DNA of 64,000 nucleotides from contig NZ_JBEFZF010000006.1 in the NCBI RefSeq assembly GCF_046524175.1, forward strand, positions 124,001-188,000, in the 5' to 3' direction. Position numbers and translations under genes: made by a program. Origin of the DNA: Spongiivirga sp046524175 (GTDB lineage Bacteria > Bacteroidota > Bacteroidia > Flavobacteriales > Flavobacteriaceae). Of this stretch, positions 26,330-34,835 are shown piece by piece. Below the pieces are notes generated by a model. The model worked only from the letters and a program-made list of their open reading frames with translations, searched no databases and was not told the origin of the DNA. Position 1 is the stretch's first letter. Each line of letters begins with the position of its first letter.

Positions 26330-27331
26330 TTAAAGATATGCTAGAATTTGTCTTGGCTGGTACCTAGCCGCGGCTTCGGCTATCAGTTTTATATGGTCTG
26401 GTGTTGTACCGCAGCACCCACCAATGATATTGACTAAATTGTCTTCTAGATAGCTCTCAATTAATTGTTGCATTTCTTCAGGAGTTTGATCGTATTCCCC
26501 AAAAGCGTTTGGCAAACCAGCATTAGGATGAGCGGATGTAAAGAATTCTGTTTTTTTTGACAAACGACTTAAATATGGCTTTAATTGATCGGCACCTAAA
26601 GCGCAGTTGAATCCTACACTTAACAATGGAATATGTGAGATCGAAATTAAAAAAGCTTCCACTGTTTGTCCTGATAAGGTGCGACCCGAAGCGTCGGTTA
26701 TCGTACCGCTAACCATCACCGGTATATCAATGTCTTTTTCTTCTTTTACTTCTTCGATTGCAAAAAGTGCAGCCTTAGCATTTAACGTATCAAAAATCGT
26801 TTCGACTAGCAGAATATCAGCACCACCATCAACTAATGCCTCGGCCTGTTCTCTGTAAGCAATACGAAGTTCATCGAAAGTAACTGCTCTAAACCCGGGA
26901 TCATTGACATCAGGAGACATACTTGCTGTTCGATTGGTCGGACCCATAGCACCTGCAACAAATCTAGGTTTATAGGGTTCTCTCGCGGAGAATTCATCAG
27001 CAACTTCTTTGGCTATTTTGGCCGATTGGTAGTTGAGTTCATATACCAATTCTTCCATACCATAATCGGCCATTGCAATGGTAGTCCCCGAGAAAGTATT
27101 AGTTTCCACAATATCTGCCCCAGCTTGAAAATAAGCCTCATGTACTTCTTTGACCGCATCTGGCTGTGTGATCGAGAGTAAATCGTTATTTCCTTTTACT
27201 GGTGAAGACCAATCTTTAAATCGCTCTCCTCGAAAATCTTCTTCTTCAAATTTATAACGTTGTAGCATGGTACCCATTGCACCATCGAGCACTAGAATTC
27301 GTTTTTGTATTTCTTTTTCTATTGTTGCCAT
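26330..27331 (-). CDS. metH: methionine synthase, homocysteine-binding subunit
   Basis: 333 residues of homocysteine S-methyltransferase fold with the three zinc-binding cysteines: one in GFNCALG (about residue 237) and two in GGCCGTTPDH (about 308). Opens with RILVLDGAMGTMLQRY, the MetH start. It binds and activates homocysteine; methyl transfer needs the cobalamin subunit encoded two genes downstream. First gene after a SAM-I riboswitch, but with about 255 nt between aptamer and start codon. Confidence 0.93.
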   Translation of the reverse strand: MATIEKEIQKRILVLDGAMGTMLQRYKFEEEDFRGERFKDWSSPVKGNNDLLSITQPDAVKEVHEAYFQAGADIVETNTFSGTTIAMADYGMEELVYELNYQSAKIAKEVADEFSAREPYKPRFVAGAMGPTNRTASMSPDVNDPGFRAVTFDELRIAYREQAEALVDGGADILLVETIFDTLNAKAALFAIEEVKEEKDIDIPVMVSGTITDASGRTLSGQTVEAFLISISHIPLLSVGFNCALGADQLKPYLSRLSKKTEFFTSAHPNAGLPNAFGEYDQTPEEMQQLIESYLEDNLVNIIGGCCGTTPDHIKLIAEAAARYQPRQILAYL

Positions 27332-27399
27332 TTTAATTTCTTATTAACCAAACTAAGTGCTTTTAGTCGGTCCATAAGGAGACTTTTACACTTCGCGTT

Positions 27400-27445
27400 A
27401 GACCAGCCCTTACCAACCAGTACGTTCGGGCGGGGATTGTAGCTG
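27400..27445. repeat. dispersed GC-rich repeat, shared with 46165-46201
   Basis: ACGTTCGGGCGGGGATTG (27422-27439) is an exact 18-nt match, in opposite orientation, to 46165-46182. Flanks (TACCAACCAG) also look related to the second site. The composition stands out from the AT-rich surroundings. It lies inside the untranslated leader of the metH operon. Confidence 0.6.
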
Positions 27446-27586
27446 ATACCCCATAAGTTTTGAGCAATAAAACTGAGGAGTAAAAGCGTAAAGCCCGACC
27501 TATCGAAACTACAATAGTAGTGAGATGAGGTAACGCCAAAAAATTAAGAAATGGTAAAAGGATAAACGAGACTGATGGTCTTTGCT

Positions 27587-27686
27587 GTTATCTTTCCATA
27601 CATAGATGGTAGAACGTAGCACCTTCTCCTAGAAGGAGGGTTGCTAAGGTTTTAACGGGTCTAATCCCTACACCTTTCTTAATAAC
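27587..27686 (-). promoter_or_regulatory. SAM-I riboswitch upstream of the metH operon
   Basis: On the minus strand: P1 GTTAT (27686-27682) pairs with ATAAC (27591-27587). Inside are AAGAAAGGTGTAGGGAT, GACCCGT, then CTTAGCAACC and AGAAGGTGCTA, the conserved S-box core. SAM binding would shut off metH, ABM, metH2 and metF. The expression platform is not clear: no strong terminator follows directly, and 255 nt separate aptamer and ATG. Confidence 0.88.
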
Positions 27687-27710
27687 GTTTAGTTTGTAAA
27701 TGAACTAAGG

Positions 27711-27741
27711 CAAATATAAGTTGCATTTGATTGGTAGGCAA
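27711..27741 (-). promoter_or_regulatory. promoter of the metH riboswitch transcript
   Basis: Minus strand TTTG (TTG at 27741-27739), 20-nt spacer, TATATTTG (27718-27711), a textbook Bacteroidota promoter. It predicts a start near 27704, about 18 nt before the riboswitch P1. Confidence 0.75.
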
Positions 27742-27882
27742 ATGTGATTTTAATAAAAATACAGCTACTTTTTTAAGAAAGTGAAAACAACTCAGGGTAT
27801 AAACAAACACCACTCTTCAAATTAATTTTAATTGAACTCACGAAATGACATAAAAGAGCGTGAGTCAGAGCAAATTTTATTA

Positions 27883-28938
27883 TTAAATAATTGCTTTAAC
27901 TACTTCTTTCTTGGCTTCTTTTTTAGTACCATCAAAACCGTTAATACCACTTACCGTTGTGTATTTCATAACGTATCGCTTACCAGGATTAATGCGTTGG
28001 TAAGCGCTTTGACACATAACTGCCGCTTCATGAAACCCCGATAAAATAAGCTTTAGCTTACCCTTATACGTATTAACATCGCCAATGGCATAAATTCCAG
28101 GAATGTTTGTTTGATAATCATAAGAATTATCAACCTTAATAGCATTTTTTTCGATCTCTAAACCCCAATTAGCAATGGGGCCTAATTTAGGTGAAAGACC
28201 AAATAATGGAATAAAATAGTCTGTTTCGATATGAGACTCGCCATTTTTTAAGTGTTTTATAGTTACTGCTTCAAGAGAATTTGTACCATGTAACTCTTTT
28301 ACCTCAGCTTCGGTTACCAATTCAATTTTACCGAGTTTTGATAACTCGGCAACTTTTTCAACAGAATCTAGTGCGCCGCGAAATTCGTTTCTTCTATGAA
28401 CTAAATACACTTCTGAAGCGATGTCGGCGAGATATATCGACCAATCTAATGCAGAATCACCACCACCAGCAATAACTACACGTTTGTTTCGATATACTTC
28501 AGGATCACGAATAATGTAAGCAACCCCTTTATCTTCGTAGTCTTCAATATTGTCGATAGGTGGTTTTCTTGGTTCAAAAGACCCTAGTCCCCCTGCAATA
28601 GCAATTACGGGAGCACTATGCTTTGTGCCTCTATTTGTGGTTACGACGAAGGTGTCATCTTCAATTTTTTCAATGGTTTCAGCCCGCTCACCTAACGTAA
28701 AGCCAGGTTCAAACGATTTAATTTGCTCCATCAAATTATCGACTAAATCGCCCGCATTGATCTCAGGGAATCCTGGAATATCGTATATCGGCTTTTTAGG
28801 ATAAATCTCCGCCAATTGTCCACCAGGCTGTGGTAAGGCATCGATTAAATGCGTTTTTAATTTAAGTAAACCCGCCTCGAAGACGGTAAATAATCCAGTT
28901 GGCCCAGCGCCAATTATTAGTATATCTGTTTTTATCAT
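27883..28938 (-). CDS. ferredoxin-NADP+ reductase, thioredoxin-reductase type
   Basis: 351 residues with two dinucleotide folds: FAD site GAGPTGLF (residues 10-17), PGGQ, NADPH site AGGGDSALDW (about 160) and the C-terminal FAD contact GDV. The CxxC redox pair of thioredoxin reductase is absent, as in TrxR-like ferredoxin-NADP+ reductases. Downstream of sulfite reductase and siroheme methyltransferase, it most likely feeds electrons through ferredoxin to sulfite reductase. It is 86 nt from cobA, with a palindromic repeat in between. Confidence 0.85.
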   Translation of the reverse strand: MIKTDILIIGAGPTGLFTVFEAGLLKLKTHLIDALPQPGGQLAEIYPKKPIYDIPGFPEINAGDLVDNLMEQIKSFEPGFTLGERAETIEKIEDDTFVVTTNRGTKHSAPVIAIAGGLGSFEPRKPPIDNIEDYEDKGVAYIIRDPEVYRNKRVVIAGGGDSALDWSIYLADIASEVYLVHRRNEFRGALDSVEKVAELSKLGKIELVTEAEVKELHGTNSLEAVTIKHLKNGESHIETDYFIPLFGLSPKLGPIANWGLEIEKNAIKVDNSYDYQTNIPGIYAIGDVNTYKGKLKLILSGFHEAAVMCQSAYQRINPGKRYVMKYTTVSGINGFDGTKKEAKKEVVKAII

Positions 28939-28972
28939 TTTTTTGGATATGAGATGTGAGACTTGTTTTACC

Positions 28973-28996
28973 CCCTCGACTCCGCTCGGGATGACC
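28973..28996. repeat. dispersed palindromic element, copy 2
   Basis: Minus-strand reading GGTCATCCCGAGCGGAGTCG plus AGGG; the core CGAGCGnAGTCGA matches the elements at 12791, 46124 and 63538. It lies between cobA and the flavoprotein gene within one operon. Confidence 0.6.
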
Positions 28997-29024
28997 TTGA
29001 AAAATCAGTTTTAATCCTCGAATT

Positions 29025-29807
29025 CTAGAAACTTAGTGATTGAAATTCTTCTATCATTTTTTGGTGGTTGAATTGCTTCATGATTTTACGGTGATTGACA
29101 ACTTCGCCAATTATAATTACAGCAGGATTGCTGATAGCTGAATAGCCCACTCTTTGTGCGATATCATCAACAGTACCTACTACGATCTCTTCATCATAAC
29201 AAGTACCATTTTGGATAATGGCAACAGGAGTATCTGACCTATCATTCATTTTAAATTCATTTACGATTTCATTCAATTTGCTCATTCCCATTAAAATAAC
29301 CACTGTTGCTGTTGATTGAGCAGCTAAGCGTACATCTTTAGATAGCTTATGATCTTTAGTAGTCCCTGTGATTACCCAAAAACTTTCTGATGCTCCGCGT
29401 TTAGTGACTGGAATGTTTTGCAGCGCAGGAACAGCCAATGAAGACGAAATACCAGGAACTAGTTCCGTTTCGATGCCAAAATTGGCGGCATATTCCATTT
29501 CTTCGGCACCACGACCAAAAACAAACGGGTCTCCACCTTTAAGTCTAACCACATGACCATGACTTAAAGCGCGACTTACGATCAATTCATTAATTTGATC
29601 TTGTTGATAAGCGTAACACCCTTTTCGTTTTCCCACAAAAATTTGTTCCGCAGTTGGAGCAAAACTTAGTATTTCTTTATTTACTAATGCGTCATATAAA
29701 ATAACATCAGCTTCTGCTAAAGCCTTTGCAGCTTTGATTGTTAATAGCTCAGGATCTCCTGGCCCTGCACCTATTAATGTTAGTTTTGAATTTTTATTTG
29801 TCTGCAT
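29025..29807 (-). CDS. cobA: uroporphyrinogen-III C-methyltransferase
   Basis: Adds two methyl groups from SAM to uroporphyrinogen III to give precorrin-2, the route to siroheme and B12. 260 residues with the SUMT signature LIGAGPGDPELLTIKA near residue 10 and VPGISSS near 118. Adjacent to sulfite reductase (14-nt overlap), so its purpose here is siroheme for that enzyme. The NAD-dependent dehydrogenase/ferrochelatase (CysG-N or SirC/SirB) is not in the window. Confidence 0.93.
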   Translation of the reverse strand: MQTNKNSKLTLIGAGPGDPELLTIKAAKALAEADVILYDALVNKEILSFAPTAEQIFVGKRKGCYAYQQDQINELIVSRALSHGHVVRLKGGDPFVFGRGAEEMEYAANFGIETELVPGISSSLAVPALQNIPVTKRGASESFWVITGTTKDHKLSKDVRLAAQSTATVVILMGMSKLNEIVNEFKMNDRSDTPVAIIQNGTCYDEEIVVGTVDDIAQRVGYSAISNPAVIIIGEVVNHRKIMKQFNHQKMIEEFQSLSF

Positions 29808-31890
29808 GCGCTAATTCTTTTTGTCTAAAGACATCTACTTTTTTGTAAAAAGCTTGAGCGTCTTTTAGGTATTTAAGTGCAAAATCCTGAGTGGGTTCGT
29901 TTTGATTTATTTGGTACACAAAATCTGAAAAAGGTTGTCCTAAACTAAAATCGCCAGTAGCAACGAAAACCTCATCAAAACCATTAATAATGCTCGCATG
30001 TGTATTGGTTTTCTTATTTTCTGATAATAACAAAGCCTTTGCAGTATTGACCATGGCTGTGTAGGAATGATAAATACTATCAGCCCATTTTTCTTGTTCC
30101 AAAGCAGTTGTTGCATTTGTGATTTTTTCCTCACTTTCAAATAATAAGGTTGCGATAAGGTCAATCACAACACCGGCACATTCGCCAACGCCCACTGCCT
30201 TGATATAGGGCTCAGCATGCCCCCAATCTATAAAGTCGTCTTCAACCAAATTCGTGGTATCCGATAACGGCTTAAGAAGGTTATAAAAGTATTTTTCTCC
30301 TTGACGATCGTAATACTCTAGAAAATTCTCGGCATCACTGTTTAATTCGAAATCATTCAAAATATACCGAAGTGCTTGAGGCCCTCTTTTACTGGGTACT
30401 TTTAAAACCTTATCTGCAAAACGTCCCTGACCATTTCCTAAAACCCCACCACCAAGCAATATTTGTAAGGCTGGCGCTACCAATTTCCCTGATTTAATTG
30501 ACATCCCCTGAAAGCCGATATGTGCCATATTATGTTGGCCACAAGCGTTCATACATCCACTAATTTTAATGAGCACCTCTCTATTATTTAAGTATTGAGG
30601 ATATTCATCCACTAACACTTTTTCTAATTGTGTTGAAATCCCTGTACTACTGGCAATTCCTAAGTTACAAGTATCTGTACCAGGACACGCTGTAATATCA
30701 ACTGTTGAATTATACCCAAGTTCAGTGAACCCTAATTCTTTTAACTTTACAAAGAAAAAAGGCAGAAGTTCTTCTTTTACATGACGAATTAAAATGTTTT
30801 GTCTAAGTGAAAACCGGAGCTCATTAGCAGCATATCTCTTAATGAGATTTGCTAGTTTACGTGCTTTGTAGGTATAAAAATCACCTAAAGGAACGCGAAT
30901 GCCAACCGCATAGAAGCCATCTTGTTTTTGTTTGATTGCATTAGAATCTTTCCAAGCTTTATATTCTAATGCGTTTTCAATACGTACTTTGGGAAGTTCA
31001 GGTTTAAGTTTCGAAAGATCTATATAGAAGTCTGAGGTGCTAATAGGATATTGAGAAGTGGAAAGGGCTTTTTGCTCTTGCTCAACTAATCGCAAAAAGG
31101 CATCCAGTCCTATATCCTTTAAAAGGAACTTCATTCTTGCTTTTTGCCTTTTATTACGTTCACCGTAACGATCAAAAATTCGCAGGATGCCCTCAGTAAC
31201 AGGTATAATTCGGTCAGCTTCTAAAAAATCATATAATACGTCTGCATGTCTTGGCTGTGAACCTAGTCCTCCAGCTAACATTACCTTGAATCCGCGTTTA
31301 CCATTTTTTATTTTGGCGATAAACCCCAGGTCATGGATATAGCTGAGGGCAGTATCCTCATCAGTAGCTGAAAATGAGATTTTAAATTTTCGTCCCATTT
31401 CTTGGTTGACCGGGTTACGCAAAAAGAACTTGAACATAGCATCAGCATATGGGCTGACATCAAAAGGCTCATTAACATCAATACCAGCGGTTTCACTAGC
31501 AGTAATATTTCGGACCGTATTCCCACATGCTTCGCGCAATGTGATATCATCTTTTTCTAACTGAGCCCATAGTTCAGGGGTACGATCAAGACTAACATAA
31601 TGTATTTGAATATCTTGACGGGTGGTAATGTGTAATCGTCCAGTGGAAAACTCATCAGAAACGTCCGAAATTCGTAAAAGTTGATCTCCTGTTACTTTAC
31701 CAAATGGCAATTTAATGCGAATCATTTGGACACCAGGCTGTCGCTGTCCGTAAACACCTCTGGCCAATCGAAGGCTCCTAAATCGCTCTTCATCGACTTT
31801 ACCCTCTTTGAAAAGTGCAATTTTCTTTTCTAACTGAATAATGTCCTTTTCAATAATCGGGTTTTCTATTTCGGTTCTAAAACTTTGCAT
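29794..31890 (-). CDS. ferredoxin-type sulfite/nitrite reductase fused to a C-terminal HEPN-like domain
   Basis: 698 residues. Residues 1-540 are a siroheme/4Fe4S reductase with two homologous halves and the four cluster cysteines in TACPGTDTCNLG and SGCMNACGQHN. Residues about 570-698 are an extra helical domain (KWADSIYHSYTAMVNTAKAL ... FALKYLKDAQAFYKKVDVFR) of HEPN type, a fusion seen in Flavobacteria. The catalytic RxxxxH of HEPN ribonucleases is not obvious, so it is more likely a binding or oligomerisation domain. Operon context (cobA, metZ, metY) favours sulfite over nitrite as substrate: six electrons to sulfide. Confidence 0.88.
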   Translation of the reverse strand: MQSFRTEIENPIIEKDIIQLEKKIALFKEGKVDEERFRSLRLARGVYGQRQPGVQMIRIKLPFGKVTGDQLLRISDVSDEFSTGRLHITTRQDIQIHYVSLDRTPELWAQLEKDDITLREACGNTVRNITASETAGIDVNEPFDVSPYADAMFKFFLRNPVNQEMGRKFKISFSATDEDTALSYIHDLGFIAKIKNGKRGFKVMLAGGLGSQPRHADVLYDFLEADRIIPVTEGILRIFDRYGERNKRQKARMKFLLKDIGLDAFLRLVEQEQKALSTSQYPISTSDFYIDLSKLKPELPKVRIENALEYKAWKDSNAIKQKQDGFYAVGIRVPLGDFYTYKARKLANLIKRYAANELRFSLRQNILIRHVKEELLPFFFVKLKELGFTELGYNSTVDITACPGTDTCNLGIASSTGISTQLEKVLVDEYPQYLNNREVLIKISGCMNACGQHNMAHIGFQGMSIKSGKLVAPALQILLGGGVLGNGQGRFADKVLKVPSKRGPQALRYILNDFELNSDAENFLEYYDRQGEKYFYNLLKPLSDTTNLVEDDFIDWGHAEPYIKAVGVGECAGVVIDLIATLLFESEEKITNATTALEQEKWADSIYHSYTAMVNTAKALLLSENKKTNTHASIINGFDEVFVATGDFSLGQPFSDFVYQINQNEPTQDFALKYLKDAQAFYKKVDVFRQKELAHADK

Positions 31891-31906
31891 ATTCTATTAT
31901 TCTACT

Positions 31907-31928
31907 AATTCTATGGATTATTAGAATT
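31907..31928. promoter_or_regulatory. palindrome upstream of sulfite reductase, candidate operator
   Basis: AATTCTA (31907-31913), 8 nt, TAGAATT (31922-31928), a perfect 7-bp inverted repeat 17 nt before the gene start. ATTCTATTATTCT also occurs twice (31891-31903 and 31942-31954). No regulator gene lies nearby. Confidence 0.4.
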
Positions 31929-32070
31929 ATTGACGAAAGTAATTCTATTATTCTTTTATTTTGTACTCTTTACATTAATTTAACTATTCTATAGGATAAG
32001 TAGGATATTATAACAAGAGATTAACTTCTTTCTCCTAACTAAAGGAGAGGAAACATTGTTTAAAACTATA

Positions 32071-33237
32071 TTAAGGAATAGATTGTAGTGCTTGTTTCAA
32101 ATCAGTTATAATATCTTCCGTACTTTCTAAACCTACTGATATTCGCACCATTCCATCGGTAATACCAACTTCTCCCCTATCATCAATACTTAATTTACTA
32201 TGCGTTGTTGACGCAGGATGTGTTACAATTGTACGGGTATCCCCAAGGTTTGCTGAAAGAGAGCACAACTTAATGGTATTTAAAAATTCCTTTCCAAATT
32301 CAACCCCTCCCTTTATCTCAAATGCAATAATATTTCCCCCAAGTTTCATTTGCCTTTTCGCAATATCATATTGCGGATGAGACTTTAAAAATGGATATTT
32401 TACCCAATTAACCTTAGGGTGTGTTTCTAAAAACTCCGCGATTTTTAAGGCATTTTCACAGTGCCTGTCAACCCTAATGGCCAATGTTTCCAAGCTTTTA
32501 GAAAGTACCCAAGCGTTAAATGGTGATAATGCTGGTCCTGTATTTCTTGAAAACAAATAAATTTCCCGAATCAAATCAGCTTTACCAACTGTCACGCCTC
32601 CCAACACTCTGCCCTGCCCATCGATTAATTTGGTAGCAGAATGAATTACTAAATCAGCACCAAACTTAATTGGATTTTGTAAGTACGGAGTAGCAAAACA
32701 ATTGTCAATAATCAAAATAAGGTTGTGTTTTCTTGCTATTTTACCAAGTCGCTCTAAATCAACTATATCAACTCCAGGATTGGTAGGCGATTCCGCATAA
32801 ATAACCTTGGTTTTTGGTGTTATCAGCGACTCAATTTTATCGACTTCACCAATCTTGAAATAACTGGTGTTAATATTCCATTTTGGTAAAAACTTAGTAA
32901 ACAAGGTATGGGTTGAACCAAAAACCGATCGTGCAGAGATGATATGGTCACCGCCATCCAAAAGTGCTGCAAAAGTTGAAAAAACAGCAGACATTCCCGT
33001 CGCAAAGGCATAACCTGCTTCCGCACCTTCCATATTACATATCTTATCAACAAACTCTGACGTATTCGGATTTGTAAATCGGCTATAAATAGTACGTTGC
33101 TTTTCCTCACTAAATGAAGCCCTCATATCTTCTGCATCTTCAAATACAAAACTAGATGTTAAGTATAGCGGACTTGAATGCTCCTGAAAATCAGTGCGGT
33201 CTATTTGTGTACGTATTGCTTCCGTTTCGAAGTTCAT
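32071..33237 (-). CDS. metZ: O-succinylhomoserine sulfhydrylase / trans-sulfuration family enzyme
   Basis: 388 residues of the Cys/Met-metabolism PLP family. Schiff-base Lys in HSATKLIDGQGRVLGG, which resembles MetZ more than cystathionine lyases (which tend to have HSATKYxxGHxD). It opens with TEAIRTQIDRTDFQEHSSPL. Likely joins sulfide to activated homoserine to form homocysteine. A second sulfhydrylase (MetY) is encoded 1.6 kb upstream in the same block, so the two may use different acyl donors or different conditions. Confidence 0.85.
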   Translation of the reverse strand: MNFETEAIRTQIDRTDFQEHSSPLYLTSSFVFEDAEDMRASFSEEKQRTIYSRFTNPNTSEFVDKICNMEGAEAGYAFATGMSAVFSTFAALLDGGDHIISARSVFGSTHTLFTKFLPKWNINTSYFKIGEVDKIESLITPKTKVIYAESPTNPGVDIVDLERLGKIARKHNLILIIDNCFATPYLQNPIKFGADLVIHSATKLIDGQGRVLGGVTVGKADLIREIYLFSRNTGPALSPFNAWVLSKSLETLAIRVDRHCENALKIAEFLETHPKVNWVKYPFLKSHPQYDIAKRQMKLGGNIIAFEIKGGVEFGKEFLNTIKLCSLSANLGDTRTIVTHPASTTHSKLSIDDRGEVGITDGMVRISVGLESTEDIITDLKQALQSIP

Positions 33238-33345
33238 TTTTTTAGTTTAATATCTACCGGGCTTCTAAAACTTTTTCGGTTGATTGTATTTTTTTGGTTA
33301 ACGCCTCTTCTCTAGTCCCTCTCCTCAAGGAAAGAGCAGTTCTTC

Positions 33346-33765
33346 CTATACCTCTTTTCCATTTAGTATTACTTTGTAATGCATTGTAACACCCGGTTCC
33401 ATGGTTTTAGAAACTGAACAATACTTATCAAAAGATAATGTTGCCGCGCGCTGCGCTTTTTCCGGTGAGATATTACCTTCTAACGAGATTGTAACATGGA
33501 CATCCTTAAATGGTTTTGCGCCATCAATCTCTATACGATCACCGCTAACTTCAGCTTTGTAGGCAGTGATTTCTTGTCGCTGTTTATTTAATATGGCCAC
33601 CACATCAATCGCACTACAGCCAGCTACTCCCATTAATAATAACTCCATCGGACTTGTGCCTTGGGGATTGTCTACACTACTATTATCAATATGTACTTCA
33701 TTACCACGGCCATTTACCGCAACAAAATGGAAATCTTCACTAACCCTTTCTAAACTTATTTTCAT
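33346..33765 (-). CDS. OsmC family protein
   Basis: 139 residues with the two conserved OsmC cysteines: one in GVAGCSAIDV (about residue 50) and one in FDKYCSVSKT (about 115), plus Glu in SPMELLL. OsmC/Ohr proteins reduce organic hydroperoxides with thiols; the YhfA-like branch has less clear substrates. Its place in the methionine operon, between metX-like and metZ, suggests protection of or action on reactive sulfur species, which is inference. Confidence 0.88.
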   Translation of the reverse strand: MKISLERVSEDFHFVAVNGRGNEVHIDNSSVDNPQGTSPMELLLMGVAGCSAIDVVAILNKQRQEITAYKAEVSGDRIEIDGAKPFKDVHVTISLEGNISPEKAQRAATLSFDKYCSVSKTMEPGVTMHYKVILNGKEV

Positions 33766-33788
33766 TTTCTTGTTCTGTTAAACATTAT

Positions 33789-34772
33789 TCAAGGCGAAAC
33801 TAGTTGTTTATTAAATACACTATTCAATAATTTTTCTAACTGGTCAAATTCGATCAAAAAAGCATCATGCCCATGAATGGATTTAATTTCGTGATAAAAA
33901 ACATTCGTTTTTACCTTAGACAGTTCTTCTACTGTTTCTTTATTCTCCTGTGCGGTAAAAAACAAATCAGAGTCTACTCCAACAACATGAATAGCTGCTT
34001 TAATCTTTGACGCTACTTCCAGAAAATCATTACGATTTCTTGTAATATCAATACTACCCAATAACTGATTTAATAACTTATAAGATGCGAGTTGAAACCG
34101 GCCCTTCAATTTTTTACCATGGTGTAATAGCCAACTTTCAATATTGAAAATACCAAGGTCTTTATTTATCGTTCTATTGAATCGTCTTTTAAACGAATTC
34201 GGTGTTCGATAACACAACATAGCCTGAATACGGGCATCATGAACCGGATTTGACGAGTTATTCAAGATTAAATCTTGTAATAAGGTATTAGCCAACATCC
34301 AATCAGACGACTTCCAATCGGATGCAATTGGAATCAAGTTTTGAATTAATACAGGATTTAACGCGGCTAGCTCCCATGCAATTCCGCCTCCCACCGATCC
34401 GCCAATGCAGGCATACAAACCAGATATTTTTAACAACTGCAGACCTTGATTGAAAATGTCAGCAATATCCCGTGCGGAAAAATCCTTATAGTTATCAATT
34501 AAAAATCCGTCAAAACCATTTCCAGGAATATTGAATGCCAAAACCGTGTAAACTGAAGTATCAATTAACTTGTTTTGACCTATTAAATCATTCCACCAAC
34601 CATGTTCACCAATAACTTCTGAGTTTGCGGTTAGTGCGTGATTTACCAAAACAATTGGTGCACTACCCAAATCAGGACCAAAAACCTGGTAGGAAAGGGG
34701 AATAACATTATAAACCGCTCCGCTTTCCGTCTGGAAATTAGTGATTTGTATGTTGTTAAGTTTAGAAGACAT
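33789..34772 (-). CDS. alpha/beta hydrolase, homoserine O-acetyltransferase-like
   Basis: 327 residues, shorter than classical MetX (about 350-380). Nucleophile elbow GGSVGGG (family GGSMGGM), early HALTANS, and the C-terminal catalytic His in IHGHDAFLIE, which matches the MetX ending. It would acetylate homoserine for MetY, whose gene is 63 nt upstream. The altered elbow and lost lid segment leave some doubt about acyl-CoA choice. Strongly supported as a MetX-superfamily protein by sequence and context. Confidence 0.8.
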   Translation of the reverse strand: MSSKLNNIQITNFQTESGAVYNVIPLSYQVFGPDLGSAPIVLVNHALTANSEVIGEHGWWNDLIGQNKLIDTSVYTVLAFNIPGNGFDGFLIDNYKDFSARDIADIFNQGLQLLKISGLYACIGGSVGGGIAWELAALNPVLIQNLIPIASDWKSSDWMLANTLLQDLILNNSSNPVHDARIQAMLCYRTPNSFKRRFNRTINKDLGIFNIESWLLHHGKKLKGRFQLASYKLLNQLLGSIDITRNRNDFLEVASKIKAAIHVVGVDSDLFFTAQENKETVEELSKVKTNVFYHEIKSIHGHDAFLIEFDQLEKLLNSVFNKQLVSP

Positions 34773-34804
34773 TTTTACGTATCAGTTATGTATGTTGATC
34801 AATA

Positions 34805-34830
34805 GACCTCTCAACTCCGGTCGAGGTGAC
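34805..34830. repeat. dispersed palindromic element, copy 3
   Basis: GACCTCTCAACTCCGGTCGA followed by GGTGAC; ACCTC pairs with GAGGT. A diverged member of the family with core CGAGCGnAGTCGA (minus strand reads CGACCGGAGTTGA). It sits between metY and the metX-like gene. Confidence 0.5.
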
Positions 34831-34835
34831 ATAGT

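Larger units (their letters stand above)
27332..27882. other. 551-bp non-coding stretch between metH and the flavoprotein gene
   Basis: It holds, from right to left, a gap of about 140 nt behind the flavoprotein gene, the metH promoter, the SAM-I aptamer, and a leader of about 255 nt with the GC-rich repeat at 27400-27445. I see no protein gene. Confidence 0.7.

Noticed and set aside
23364..27331. Split methionine synthase as a broken gene
   Set aside because: Each part has its own start and stop, the cut falls between the homocysteine and pterin domains, and an intact gene lies between them. Two-part MetH is common in Bacteroidota.
30000..30300. HEPN-like domain as part of a HEPN/MNT toxin-antitoxin pair
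   Set aside because: It is fused to sulfite reductase, no nucleotidyltransferase gene is adjacent and no RxxxxH motif is evident.
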